Of a stretch of 64,000 nt of DNA, positions 1 to 8,127 are shown one piece after another. The notes below the pieces were generated by a model, which was given only the letters and a program-made list of their open reading frames with translations, was not told where the DNA came from and searched no databases. The position numbers were made by a program, and so were the translations under genes. The stretch's first letter is position 1, and each line of letters starts with the position of its first letter. This DNA comes from Polyangium sp. 15x6 (GTDB taxonomy: Bacteria > Myxococcota_A > Polyangia > Polyangiales > Polyangiaceae). The DNA is taken from contig NZ_JASBQE010000028.1 of assembly GCF_029960785.1 (NCBI RefSeq), positions 1 through 64,000 on the forward strand. Direction: 5' to 3'.

Positions 1-514
1 CGCCGCCGCCACCACCACCGCCGCTGCGACCGCCACCGTAGCCGCCGCCGCCGCCGCCGCGACCGCCGCCGCCACCACCACCGCCGCTGAAGTCGCCGTA
101 ATCGCCGCCGCCGCCGCCGCGCGCGGGCGGACCGGAGAAGTCGGCGGGCGGGCCCATGTCGTCACCGGCGGGCGCGCCGCGACCGCGGCCGGCGAGGATC
201 ACGTTGTTCGCGATGACCTCGGTCTTGTAGCGCTTGTTGCCGTCGCGATCGTCGTAGCTCGACGTGCGCAACGAGCCCTCGACGAAGAGCGACGAACCCT
301 TGCCGAGGATCTTCGCCAGCGCCTCGCCGCGCTTGCCCCACACGACGACGTTGTGCCAGTCGGTGCGCTCGCGGCGGACCTTGTCTTTGTCGAGGTAACT
401 CTCGGTCGTGGCGAGGCGGAGGTTGAGCACGGCCTGGCCACCCTGGGTGAACCGAAGCTCGGGATCCGCGCCCAGATTTCCGAGCAACATGACGCGATTG
501 AAGCCTTCCGCCAT
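1..514 (-). CDS. ssb: Single-stranded DNA-binding protein (3' end outside window)
   Basis: This is the OB-fold protein that coats single-stranded DNA in replication, recombination and repair. Translation from the ATG at 514 begins MAEGFNRVMLLGNLGADPEL, the usual SSB opening, and continues with the typical segments TDWHNVVVWGKRGE and SSLFVEGSLRT. After about residue 115 the protein becomes almost pure glycine with a few R, Y, S and D, encoded by the GCC/ACC-rich bases 1-170. The acidic C-terminal tail that recruits partner proteins would lie beyond the left edge, so the gene is 3'-truncated here. A good Shine-Dalgarno sequence (AGGAAGGA, 522-529) lies 7 nt before the start. It follows mgtE on the same strand with a 93-bp gap. 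Confidence 0.95.
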   Translation of the reverse strand, partial: MAEGFNRVMLLGNLGADPELRFTQGGQAVLNLRLATTESYLDKDKVRRERTDWHNVVVWGKRGEALAKILGKGSSLFVEGSLRTSSYDDRDGNKRYKTEVIANNVILAGRGRGAPAGDDMGPPADFSGPPARGGGGGDYGDFSGGGGGGGGRGGGGGGYGGGRSGGGGGGG

Positions 515-521
515 CGACTTG

Positions 522-529
522 TCCTTCCT
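522..529 (-). promoter_or_regulatory. Ribosome binding site of ssb
   Basis: Read on the minus strand this is AGGAAGGA, 7 nt upstream of the ATG at 514. It supports that start for ssb. Confidence 0.7.
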
Positions 530-607
530 CTCGTCCTCTCGTCTGGATGTCCCCCGTTCATGACGACGCGTCAAGGGCGAGGGTTTTACGTCGGGCTCGG
601 TCGCCTG

Positions 608-1996
608 CTAGTGCGCGCCCTTGGCGGCCTGCGCGATCACCTCGGCGAGCAGGAGCTTCGCCACGTTCAGATAAATCAAGATCCCGAGCACGTCGATCAA
701 GGTCGCGATGAACGGCGTCGAGCTCGTCGCCGGGTCGAGGCCGAGCTTGCGCAGGAGCAAAGGCAGCATCGAGCCCACCGTGCAGCCCATGATGACGATG
801 CCCATCAGCGTGATGCCGACCGTGAACATCAGCGCGTAGCCGTCGCCCCAGAGGTAGATGCGCGTCATGCCGATGATCGCGAGCATGAGCCCGAGCACCA
901 CGCCCTGACCGATCTCGCGCACGATGACGCGCTTCCAGTCCGTCGGCTTCACGTCGCCCACGGCCAAGCCCCGGATGATGAGCGACGACGACTGCGAGCC
1001 GGTGTTGCCGCCCGTCGAGATGAGCATCGGCACGTAGTAGGCGAGCTTCGAGACTGCCTCGATGATCTCGTCGTAGTGCCTGAGGACCGTGCCCGTGATG
1101 AACTCGCTCACGAGCAGCGCGGCGAGCCACGGCGCGCGCTTCTGGATGAACGTCCAGAAGGTCGTCTGGAAATAGCCCTCCTCGATCGGCTCGACGGCCG
1201 CGAGGCGCTGCAGGTCTTCGGTCTGCTCCTGCGTGAGCACGTCCATCACGTCGTCGACCGTGATCACGCCGAGCAGCTTTCGATCGGGGCCGACCACGGG
1301 CATCGCGGCGAAGTCGTACTTCGCCATCTTCCGCGCGACCTCCTCCTGATCGGTCTCGGGGCTCAGCGCGAAGATGTTCTCCGTCATCACGTCCGTGATC
1401 CGGTCCGTGGGCGCGGCGAGCAGGAGATCACGGAGCGACAAGATGCCGAGCAGGCGCTCGTCGTCCGTTAGTACGTAGACGTAATAAATCGTCTCGGCGT
1501 CCTGGGAGGACTTGCGGATGCGCTCGATCGCCTCGGCGACGGTGATCGTGGGCGGCACCGAGACGTAGTCGGTGGTCATCAGGCCGCCGGCGCTGTCCTC
1601 GGGCCATTTCGCGAGCTCCTCGACCTCGGCGGCGGCCTCGGGATCGACCTTCTCGAGCGACTCGAGCAGGTTGTCGCCGACCTCCTCGGGCAGCGCCTCG
1701 ATGAGGTCGGTCCGCTCGTCGGCGGCCATCTCCGAGACGATCGGCGCGGCGTTCTCGACGCCGAGCTCCTCGACGAGCGCCTCCTGCTGATCCTCGTCGA
1801 GGCGCTCGAAGATCGGCGCGGCCTCCTCGGGCTTCAGCGTCTTGAGGATGAGGGCCGCTTCGTGCTCCTCGAGCATGCCGAGCAGGTCGGCGAGGTCCTC
1901 GTCGTGGATCTCCTCGAGCAAGGCGCCGATCTGCGCGGGATCTTCGGCGAGGAGCTCTCGCACCTCGGGCAGCATCGCGACGGCGACTCGCATCAT
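608..1996 (-). CDS. mgtE: Magnesium transporter MgtE
   Basis: Inner-membrane Mg2+ channel of the MgtE/SLC41 family, about 462 aa, the normal family length. The order is an N-terminal helical MgtE_N superhelix (about residues 10-115), a CBS pair (about 120-250) that senses cytosolic Mg2+, and a C-terminal pore domain with about five membrane helices (from about 265). Two family signatures are plain: PMLISTGGNTGSQSSS, and GLDPATSSTP followed by a TM segment ending in YLNVAK. I chose the ATG at 1996, giving MMRVAVAMLPEVREL. An upstream in-frame ATG at 2053 would add 19 residues (Arg-, Pro- and Ala-rich) that do not look like family sequence. No M-box riboswitch was recognised upstream. Confidence 0.96.
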   Translation of the reverse strand: MMRVAVAMLPEVRELLAEDPAQIGALLEEIHDEDLADLLGMLEEHEAALILKTLKPEEAAPIFERLDEDQQEALVEELGVENAAPIVSEMAADERTDLIEALPEEVGDNLLESLEKVDPEAAAEVEELAKWPEDSAGGLMTTDYVSVPPTITVAEAIERIRKSSQDAETIYYVYVLTDDERLLGILSLRDLLLAAPTDRITDVMTENIFALSPETDQEEVARKMAKYDFAAMPVVGPDRKLLGVITVDDVMDVLTQEQTEDLQRLAAVEPIEEGYFQTTFWTFIQKRAPWLAALLVSEFITGTVLRHYDEIIEAVSKLAYYVPMLISTGGNTGSQSSSLIIRGLAVGDVKPTDWKRVIVREIGQGVVLGLMLAIIGMTRIYLWGDGYALMFTVGITLMGIVIMGCTVGSMLPLLLRKLGLDPATSSTPFIATLIDVLGILIYLNVAKLLLAEVIAQAAKGAH

Positions 1997-2123
1997 CGGG
2001 CGCCAATCAGCCAGAGGAGCCGCTCGCCCGCAAGCAGGATCGCGGGGGCGCAACGAAGCCCGCGGGCAGGGCCCTTCCGGCCTCCTGCTCCCGGTCCCGG
2101 ACCGGCTCGCTCGTTGTCCATGG

Positions 2124-2140
2124 TGCCAACTGAGTTGGCA
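2124..2140. promoter_or_regulatory. Perfect palindrome, possible operator
   Basis: TGCCAACTGAGTTGGCA: two 8-bp arms around a single G. It lies about 130 bp upstream of the mgtE start and about 120 bp upstream of the rightward promoter. The shape fits a dimeric repressor or activator site, but no regulator can be named. Confidence 0.35.
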
Positions 2141-2259
2141 AATGGCAGAGCAGGATCTCCACGGAAGTCAGGCCTCCAACGGGGCACGTTGTTTGCTCAC
2201 CATCGTCTTCTGATCGCGGGCTTTCGTGCAAATGGGCCGTTCCTAGGCCGGATCTCGAA

Positions 2260-2289
2260 TTGACAGCCTTCCCGGGACATCCCTAGCAT
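2260..2289 (+). promoter_or_regulatory. Sigma70-like promoter for the vWA lipoprotein gene
   Basis: A perfect -35 TTGACA (2260-2265), an 18-bp spacer and a -10 TAGCAT (2284-2289, 4 of 6 consensus). Transcription would start near 2297 and leave a leader of about 95 nt before the ATG at 2393. Confidence 0.5.
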
Positions 2290-2392
2290 CGAGGCCATCG
2301 ATCACGGACGGGCCCGGCAGCATGGGTCCCGTTCGTCGCGGCAACTCCGTTTCTGGGACGAGCCCAGCGTAAGGTCGGCTAAGGAGCTCAGC

Positions 2393-4795
2393 ATGAAAGG
2401 CTTACAGCGTCAGAAAAGCTTCCTGGGGAAGCGCGCGGCCCGAGCGGCCCTCTCGATGGTCGTAGCCACCACGGCGGCTGGCGCCGCAGGCTGCCTCGAT
2501 CGGCCCGTCGAGACCGTCGAGCCCCGCATCACGGCGACGATCGTCGAGCGGCTCACCCAGAGCTCGGTCGACAAGATCGACATCCTTCTCGCCATCGACA
2601 ACTCGCGCTCGATGGCCGACAAGCAGAACATCCTCGCGCTCGCGGTGCCCGACCTCGTGAAGGGCCTCGTGAACCCGCGCTGCGTCGACGACAACGGCGT
2701 GCCCGCGATGGTGCAGCCGGGCTTCCCGACCGAAGACTGCGAGGCGGGTACCAAGCGCGAGTTCGAGCCGATCCTCGACATCCACATCGGCGTCATCAGC
2801 TCCTCGATCGGCGGCCACGGCGCGGACTCGTGTCCGAACTCCGACGCGAACAGCAAGGAGTGCTCGCCGAGCCCGAACACGACGAACAACGACAAGGGTC
2901 ACCTGCTCTCGCGCCTCAGCCAGTGCGGCGGCGCGTCGGTCGACACCTATCCGTACGGCACGGGCAGCACGGACAAGGGCTTCCTCGCCTGGGATCCGAA
3001 GGCGAAGCTCTCGCCGCCCGGCGAGGTCGACATCCCGAACCTGCAGCAGAACCTGCGCGACATGGTCATCGGCACCGGCCAGATCGGCTGCGGGTACGAG
3101 TCCCAGCTCGAGAGCATCTACCGCTTCCTCGCGGACCCCGAGCCCTACGAGACGATCTCCGTCGTCAACAACCGCGCCACGCCCGACGGTACGGACACCG
3201 TCCTCCTGCAGCAGCGCGCCGAGTTCATGCGGCCCGACTCGCTGCTCGCGATCGTCATGCTCACCGACGAGAACGACTGCTCCATCAAGGAGTACGGCCA
3301 GTTCTACTACGTCGGCCAGCTCCGCATCGGCGCGACGAACGTCCGCATGCCGCGCGCGCGCCAGGAGTGCGCGGCGGATCCGAACGATCCGTGCTGCAAG
3401 TCGTGCGGTCAGGACAAGGGGAGCTGCCCCGACGATCCGACCTGCACGAACCCGCAGGGCGGCCCGGCGCTGCTCGGCGTCGAAGAGGACGACATCAACA
3501 TGCGCTGCTGGGATCAGAAGCGCCGCTTCGGCATCGACTTCCTCTACCCGACGGACCGCTACGTCCAGGCGTTCTCGGCCGCCGAGATCGCGAACCGCGC
3601 GGGTGACCTCGTCCCGAACCCGATCTTCTCGGACCTGAACCCGCAGGACGACATCACGAACATCCGCGACGCCGGCCTCGTGTTCTTCGCCGGCATCGTC
3701 GGCGTGCCCTGGCAGGACATCGCCCGCGACAAGACCGACCTGTCGAAGGGCTTCAAGAACGCGAACGAGATGAACGCGCCGATCGGCGCGGGCGGCGAGT
3801 CGACCTGGGACGTCATCCTCGGCAGCGAGAAGACGGGCGGCAAGCCGCTCGATCCGCTCATGATCGAGTCGATGGACAAGCGCACGGGCACGAACCCGAT
3901 CACGGGCGACGTGCTCGTCGACGCCTCCACGCCGAACGCGAACCCGCTGAACGGCCACGAGTGGACGATCAGCGCGCACGACGACCTCCAGTTCGCGTGC
4001 ATCTTCCCGCTGCCCACCAATGATCAGCGCGACTGCACGAACACGAACCTCACGGCCTGCGACTGCTTCGAGACGACCAACGACAACCCCCTCTGCCAGC
4101 AGGACCCGAACAACAACAACGCGCCGACGCTCCAGGTCCGCGCGAAGGCGTACCCCGGCGTCCGCCCGCTCGAGGTCATGCGTGACCTCGGCGATCAGGG
4201 CATCGTCGCCTCCGTGTGCCCCTCGAAGATCGACCCGGTCCTCGACATCGACAAGCCGGACTTCGGGTATCGCCCGGCCATCGGCTCGATCATCGACCGC
4301 CTGAAGAGCGCCCTCAAGGGCCAGTGCCTGCCCCGCACGCTCACGCCCGACGCCGAGGGCAACGTGCCTTGCCTCATCCTCGAGGCGCGCAACATGCAGG
4401 GCGCTGCTTGCGTCTGCGACCCGAACGCGGCGCGCGCCGACATCCCGAGCGAGGGCCCGAAGGCGAAGGCCGTCGAGCTCGCGAAGGAGGATCCGGCGTA
4501 CGACAAGGCCAAGTGGGACTGCTTCTGCGAGATCACGCAGACGCAGGACACCGAAACGCGTAAAGAGCGTACGGCCTGCCAGGACGACGCGGTCGAGCAG
4601 CCGCAGCTCGACGGCCAGCCGGTCAACGGCTGGTGCTACGTCGACGGGACGACCACGCCCCCGACGGGCAACGTCGAGATCGTCCAGGACTGCCCGGCGA
4701 ACGAGAAGCGCATCATCCGCTTCGTCGGCGCGGGCGAGGCGCAGCCCGGCTCGACGCTGTTCATCACCTGCTCGGGTGACACCGGCGGCGGCTGA
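2393..4795 (+). CDS. Large lipoprotein with a von Willebrand factor A-like domain
   Basis: An 800-aa exported protein. The N-terminus is basic and followed by a hydrophobic stretch ending in GAAGC (Cys about residue 34), a lipoprotein signal. Shortly after comes DILLAIDNSRSM (residues about 59-70), which matches the metal-coordinating DxSxS site of vWA domains and their first beta strand. A later segment, LLAIVMLTDENDCS (about 283-296), fits the central strand of the same fold. Cysteine clusters (CCKSCGQDKGSCPDDPTC, CDCF, CVC, CFC) suggest many disulfides outside the membrane. The start is supported by AAGGAG 6 nt upstream and a promoter at 2260. It is monocistronic, closed by a strong terminator at 4826. 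Such proteins are common in myxobacteria; the binding partner is unknown. Confidence 0.82.
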   Translation: MKGLQRQKSFLGKRAARAALSMVVATTAAGAAGCLDRPVETVEPRITATIVERLTQSSVDKIDILLAIDNSRSMADKQNILALAVPDLVKGLVNPRCVDDNGVPAMVQPGFPTEDCEAGTKREFEPILDIHIGVISSSIGGHGADSCPNSDANSKECSPSPNTTNNDKGHLLSRLSQCGGASVDTYPYGTGSTDKGFLAWDPKAKLSPPGEVDIPNLQQNLRDMVIGTGQIGCGYESQLESIYRFLADPEPYETISVVNNRATPDGTDTVLLQQRAEFMRPDSLLAIVMLTDENDCSIKEYGQFYYVGQLRIGATNVRMPRARQECAADPNDPCCKSCGQDKGSCPDDPTCTNPQGGPALLGVEEDDINMRCWDQKRRFGIDFLYPTDRYVQAFSAAEIANRAGDLVPNPIFSDLNPQDDITNIRDAGLVFFAGIVGVPWQDIARDKTDLSKGFKNANEMNAPIGAGGESTWDVILGSEKTGGKPLDPLMIESMDKRTGTNPITGDVLVDASTPNANPLNGHEWTISAHDDLQFACIFPLPTNDQRDCTNTNLTACDCFETTNDNPLCQQDPNNNNAPTLQVRAKAYPGVRPLEVMRDLGDQGIVASVCPSKIDPVLDIDKPDFGYRPAIGSIIDRLKSALKGQCLPRTLTPDAEGNVPCLILEARNMQGAACVCDPNAARADIPSEGPKAKAVELAKEDPAYDKAKWDCFCEITQTQDTETRKERTACQDDAVEQPQLDGQPVNGWCYVDGTTTPPTGNVEIVQDCPANEKRIIRFVGAGEAQPGSTLFITCSGDTGGG

Positions 4796-4825
4796 GCCTG
4801 GCCGTACCTGACGACCTGACGCAAT

Positions 4826-4863
4826 AACGCGACGAGGCCCGGCATCGGGCCTCGTCGCGTTTT
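4826..4863 (+). terminator. Strong intrinsic terminator
   Basis: A perfect 16-bp stem (4826-4841 with 4846-4861) around the loop GCAT, ending in TTTT (4860-4863). It closes the vWA lipoprotein transcript and ends only 21 nt before the preferred start of the response regulator. Confidence 0.85.
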
Positions 4864-4884
4864 GTGATAAGACGGCGCCCCGAG

Positions 4885-5580
4885 GTGACGTCGAAAAAGA
4901 AGATCCTGATCATCGAGGACGAGCCCCACATCGTCCTCGGCTTGACCGACGCGCTCGAGTTCGAGGGGTTCTCCGTCGTCTCGGCGGGCACGGGCAACGC
5001 CGGCGTGCAGCTCGCGCGGCAGGAGAAGCCTCAGGCGATCCTGCTCGACCTCATGCTCCCCGACACGAACGGGTTCAAGGTCTGCGAGGAGCTGCGCCGC
5101 TGGGATGCGTTCATCCCGATCATCATCCTCACGGCGCGTGGCCAGGAGCTCGACAAGATCCGCGGCCTCGACGCAGGCGCCGACGACTACGTCACGAAGC
5201 CCTTCAGCGTGGGCGAGCTCATCGCTCGCATGCGCGCGATCTTCCGGCGCACCACGCGTGGCCCCGGCGATCCGACGCCCGAGATCTTCTCGATCGGGCA
5301 GGCCAAGATCAACATGACGACCCACACGGTCGCGCGCGGCTCGAAGTCGAGCCCGCTCTCGTTCTACGAGGTCGAGCTCCTGCGCCTGCTCTACGAGCGC
5401 GTCGGCCAGCCCGTCTCGCGCGAGGAGATCCTCCAGAAGGTCTGGGGCGTCGAGGGTTCACCCACGAACCGCACCGTCGACAACTTCATCGTGAAGCTGC
5501 GCAAGAAGGTCGAGAAGTCCCCGGACAAACCGCAGCACATCCTGACGGTGTACGGGCACGGCTACAAGCTTGCGCCTTGA
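4885..5580 (+). CDS. OmpR/PhoB-family response regulator
   Basis: A cytoplasmic two-component transcription factor of about 231 aa. The receiver domain (residues about 5-120) has the acidic pocket ILIIEDE, the phospho-acceptor Asp in LLDLMLPD (Asp55), the Thr of ILTAR and the Lys of YVTKPF. The C-terminal winged helix (about 135-230) has the PhoB-type recognition region EEILQKVWG followed by [15 protein letters not shown] and the closing YGHGYKL. I prefer the GTG at 4885 ([10 protein letters not shown]) over the GTG at 4864, because 4864 sits immediately after the terminator tract and would add seven residues with no family resemblance. No histidine kinase is adjacent, so it is an orphan here. 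The upstream terminator makes its transcription unclear. Confidence 0.92.
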   Translation: MTSKKKILIIEDEPHIVLGLTDALEFEGFSVVSAGTGNAGVQLARQEKPQAILLDLMLPDTNGFKVCEELRRWDAFIPIIILTARGQELDKIRGLDAGADDYVTKPFSVGELIARMRAIFRRTTRGPGDPTPEIFSIGQAKINMTTHTVARGSKSSPLSFYEVELLRLLYERVGQPVSREEILQKVWGVEGSPTNRTVDNFIVKLRKKVEKSPDKPQHILTVYGHGYKLAP

Positions 5581-5581
5581 G

Positions 5582-5626
5582 GTGGGGGGCTCCGGTCGGA
5601 CCTGCGGTCCTTGCTCTGCCCCCCAC
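5582..5626. terminator. Hairpin between convergent genes
   Basis: Outer arms GTGGGGGGC (5582-5590) and GCCCCCCAC (5618-5626) are perfectly complementary, with a nested hairpin GGACC-TGC-GGTCC (5598-5610). It begins right after the response regulator stop and before the end of the opposing gene. There is no T-tract, so its efficiency is uncertain. Confidence 0.55.
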
Positions 5627-5651
5627 ACCCCCCGCGGTGCTTTCTGACAGG

Positions 5652-6455
5652 TCAGCGCAGGGGGAGTGCGTTGCGCACGTCGACGGGGACGCTGATGATG
5701 TCTTCGCGAATCCGGGAGGCGTCGAGGCCGCCGAGGCTCGTGCCTTCGCGGAGCTGACGCGCTTCGAGGTAGAGGCCGGGGCGACCGCGGAAGGCGCTGT
5801 CGCCGATGATGCCGATCTCGTCGCCCGCTTCGAGCGGCGCGCCCACGACCGCGCGTTCGCTCGGACGATCGAGGTTTCCGTGCACGAAGAGCACCTGCCG
5901 CAGCCGGCCTCCATCGCGCACGAGGTGCGCCGTGACGACCGTCTCGCCGAGCATCTCCCCGACGAACGCGACCTCCGCCGGCCCCTCTTGCCCTTCGAGC
6001 GAGAGCGCCACGACCGCATCGCCACTCGACGCATCGAGCAGCACGGCGCCGGGTCCGGGCGCGACGTCGCCTCGTTCGACCGACAGGTCGAAAGGCCGAT
6101 CGAGCCCCGCGAGCACCGACGGCGCTGCCTCGGCCGCCAGCGGGAAGCGGTACGCCGCCACCTCGGCGGGCCGCTCGGGCCTCCGCGGGACGAGCGTGCT
6201 CCGCTCGGTCGCGGTCTCCGGGCCCTCGGGCAGCGCCTCGCGCCCGTCCGGCTGCGGCGCTCGGCCTGGCGGGGGCAGGGGGATGCACACGTCACCTTCG
6301 GGCAACGTGCGCGGGCCACACGACGCGGCCACGGCCGGGGCGACCGTGGAGGGCGTTTTCGCGGGCTCGGGCGCCTTGGGCCTCGGGGTTTTCCCGAGCG
6401 CACCGAGGGCCGCGAGCAGGGCGGCGAAGGCGGCGGCCCGGACGAGCGGCTGCAT
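5652..6455 (-). CDS. Secreted protein with a degenerate LytM/M23-like domain
   Basis: About 267 aa. A hydrophobic N-terminus (about residues 1-22) looks like a signal peptide. A Pro-rich linker follows, then a C-terminal domain whose order of segments resembles an M23 (LytM) endopeptidase: FVHGNLDRPS, then APLEAGDEIGIIGDS, then GLYLEARQL. These correspond to YGHLS, VKAGQxIGxxG and HLHFEVR of active enzymes. The HxH zinc ligands are replaced by LYL, so catalysis is unlikely; inactive LytM proteins act as activators or binders of peptidoglycan hydrolases. The similarity is my reading of the pattern. The start is either the ATG at 6455 or the GTG at 6458. It faces the response regulator tail-to-tail. 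Confidence 0.6.
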   Translation of the reverse strand: MQPLVRAAAFAALLAALGALGKTPRPKAPEPAKTPSTVAPAVAASCGPRTLPEGDVCIPLPPPGRAPQPDGREALPEGPETATERSTLVPRRPERPAEVAAYRFPLAAEAAPSVLAGLDRPFDLSVERGDVAPGPGAVLLDASSGDAVVALSLEGQEGPAEVAFVGEMLGETVVTAHLVRDGGRLRQVLFVHGNLDRPSERAVVGAPLEAGDEIGIIGDSAFRGRPGLYLEARQLREGTSLGGLDASRIREDIISVPVDVRNALPLR

Positions 6456-6610
6456 CACCCTTCGCTATAGCCCAGCCCGCGGCGCCGTTCGAGCCGAGGA
6501 CGGCGGCTCCGCTGGGGACGGCGCCCTACGAACGTTCAGGGGGCCCCTGCGGCGCGTCCGTAGGCGGCTCGGCTTGCGAAAGCGCGACGCTGTTGATAGC
6601 TCCTGTCTTC

Positions 6611-7303
6611 GTGCAAGACCGCTCTTCGATCGAAAAGTCTCTGAACGCGCTCTTCGACGCCGAGCGCACGGTTCGCCGCCTGCACGACGAGCTCGCCGAC
6701 AAACCCGAAGGTACGCTCCTCGACGTGCTCACCGACGCGATCGCGGCTGCTCTCAAGGAGAGCGACGAGGACGAGTCGGCGCTGCGGCTCGTGCGGATCG
6801 CGGCGCTGCTCGGCGAGCTCCAGGGGCCGCGGGTCGTCGACGCGATGATCGACGTCCTCTCGTCCGAGCACCCGGAGGCGCGTCGCGCCGCGGGCGAGCA
6901 GCTCGAGGAGCTCAGCTTCGAGCGCTTCAAGGAGGTCGCGCTGGGCGTCGAGCGCGCGCTCAAGCGCTTGCCCGTTGGCTCGCCGGCGCTGCCCGAGCTC
7001 CCGTACATCCTCGCCGAGGTCCCCGAGCCCGGCGTCACCAAGGTGATCGGCCAGTTCCTGAAGCACGGCGACGCCGACGCGGTCGCGGCGGCGATCGAGG
7101 CGCTCGTGCAGATCGGCGACCCGGCATCGGCGCGGCTCATCGAGCCGCTCGTCGACGACACGCGCTCTGTCGAGCTCGAAGAGGACGGCTCGGATGCGAC
7201 GACCGAGGTCACGATCGGCGAGCTCGCCGAGGAGGCGCTCGAGATGCTCGAGGCCGTGAGTGAGGACGACGAAGAGAGCGGCGGGAACGGGAGAGCTTCG
7301 TGA
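6611..7303 (+). CDS. HEAT-repeat-like helical protein
   Basis: About 230 aa, acidic and almost entirely alpha-helical. Repeated units such as ALRLVRIAALLGELQGPRVV and DAVAAAIEALVQIGDPASA have the spacing of HEAT/Armadillo repeats, which form protein-binding solenoids. There is no signal peptide, so it is probably cytoplasmic. The start is uncertain: GTG at 6611 (MQDRSSIEKSL) or TTG at 6593; neither has a clear ribosome site. Its stop overlaps the GTG of the methyltransferase gene by 4 bp (GTGA), so the two are translationally coupled and probably act together. No specific function can be assigned. Confidence 0.7.
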   Translation: MQDRSSIEKSLNALFDAERTVRRLHDELADKPEGTLLDVLTDAIAAALKESDEDESALRLVRIAALLGELQGPRVVDAMIDVLSSEHPEARRAAGEQLEELSFERFKEVALGVERALKRLPVGSPALPELPYILAEVPEPGVTKVIGQFLKHGDADAVAAAIEALVQIGDPASARLIEPLVDDTRSVELEEDGSDATTEVTIGELAEEALEMLEAVSEDDEESGGNGRAS

Positions 7304-8127
7304 GCCTCGGGACCCCGCTCACGGGGGCGGAGGCCGAGGTTTTCGACACGTCCGTCATTCCGCGTTACCTCGCGTATTTCGGCACGTCCGCGGTGGAGAT
7401 GGTCATCCCGTATTCGCAGGCGTCCGTGGCCGACATCGGCTGCCGCACGGGGTACGTCGAGCCCATGCTCGCGGAGAAGCTGCCGGGCGCGAACATCGTC
7501 GGCGTCGATCCTTCGCCCGAGGCGCTCACGCTCGCGCGCGCGAAGGCGTCGGAGCTCTCGGACGTGAACGTGAGCCTCGAGCTCGCGACGGGCATGCCGT
7601 TGCCGCTACCGGATGCGACCTTCACGCACGGCCTGCTCGTGCATCCGGTCGTGAGCGCGCAGGCGCGGTATGCGCTGCTCGCCGAGCTTCGTCGCATCCT
7701 CGTCGTGGGCGGGCAGGGCCTCGTCGCGCTGCCCGTGCGCGGCTCGTTCCCCGAGATCTACGACATGCTGCGCGAGTACGCGTTGCGGCAGGACCTCGCG
7801 GATTTCGGCAAGGCCGTGGAGGTCGCGGCGGCGAGCCGTCCGACGATCGAGTCGCTCTCGGAGGAGCTCGAGAAGGTCGGCCTCGGCGAGGTCGACGTCG
7901 ACGTGCAGCTCATCGGCGTCGCCTTCAACAGCGGCAAGGAGTTCCTGGAGGATCCGATCGCGCAGATGATCGTCTTCCCCGACATGCGCGCGCTGCTCGA
8001 AGCCGACCCGGGCGGCGTCGAGGCCGGCTTCCGCTACGTGAGCGACGCGATCACGAAGTACTGGTCGGAGGGCTCCTTCGAGCTCACGGTCAACATCGGC
8101 TGCGCGAGCGGGCGAAGGTTCGAGTAG
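7300..8127 (+). CDS. Class I SAM-dependent methyltransferase
   Basis: A 275-aa cytoplasmic enzyme. Motif I, SVADIGCRTGYVEPML (residues about 42-57), is followed by the acidic strand end NIVGVDPSPEALTLAR (about 65-80), the standard adenosylmethionine-binding loop and ribose-binding Asp. ATGMPLPLPDATFTHGLLVH matches motifs II/III of the UbiE/Methyltransf_11 group. The substrate is not evident. The GTG start overlaps the stop of the HEAT-like gene. The gene ends directly against the stop of the convergent lipoprotein gene at 8128, with no room for a separate terminator. Confidence 0.85.
   Translation: MSLGTPLTGAEAEVFDTSVIPRYLAYFGTSAVEMVIPYSQASVADIGCRTGYVEPMLAEKLPGANIVGVDPSPEALTLARAKASELSDVNVSLELATGMPLPLPDATFTHGLLVHPVVSAQARYALLAELRRILVVGGQGLVALPVRGSFPEIYDMLREYALRQDLADFGKAVEVAAASRPTIESLSEELEKVGLGEVDVDVQLIGVAFNSGKEFLEDPIAQMIVFPDMRALLEADPGGVEAGFRYVSDAITKYWSEGSFELTVNIGCASGRRFE

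Larger units (their letters stand above)
1997..2392. other. Divergent intergenic region between mgtE and the vWA lipoprotein gene
   Basis: About 400 bp without a convincing gene. It holds a perfect 17-bp palindrome (2124-2140), a sigma70-like promoter facing right (2260-2289) and the ribosome binding site AAGGAG (2381-2386), 6 nt before the ATG at 2393. Short open frames on both strands lack ribosome sites and family resemblance. Confidence 0.6.

Noticed and set aside
1-170. Tandem GCC/ACC triplets that look like a microsatellite or CRISPR-like repeat
   Set aside because: They encode the glycine-rich tail of SSB in frame; there are no conserved repeat-spacer units.
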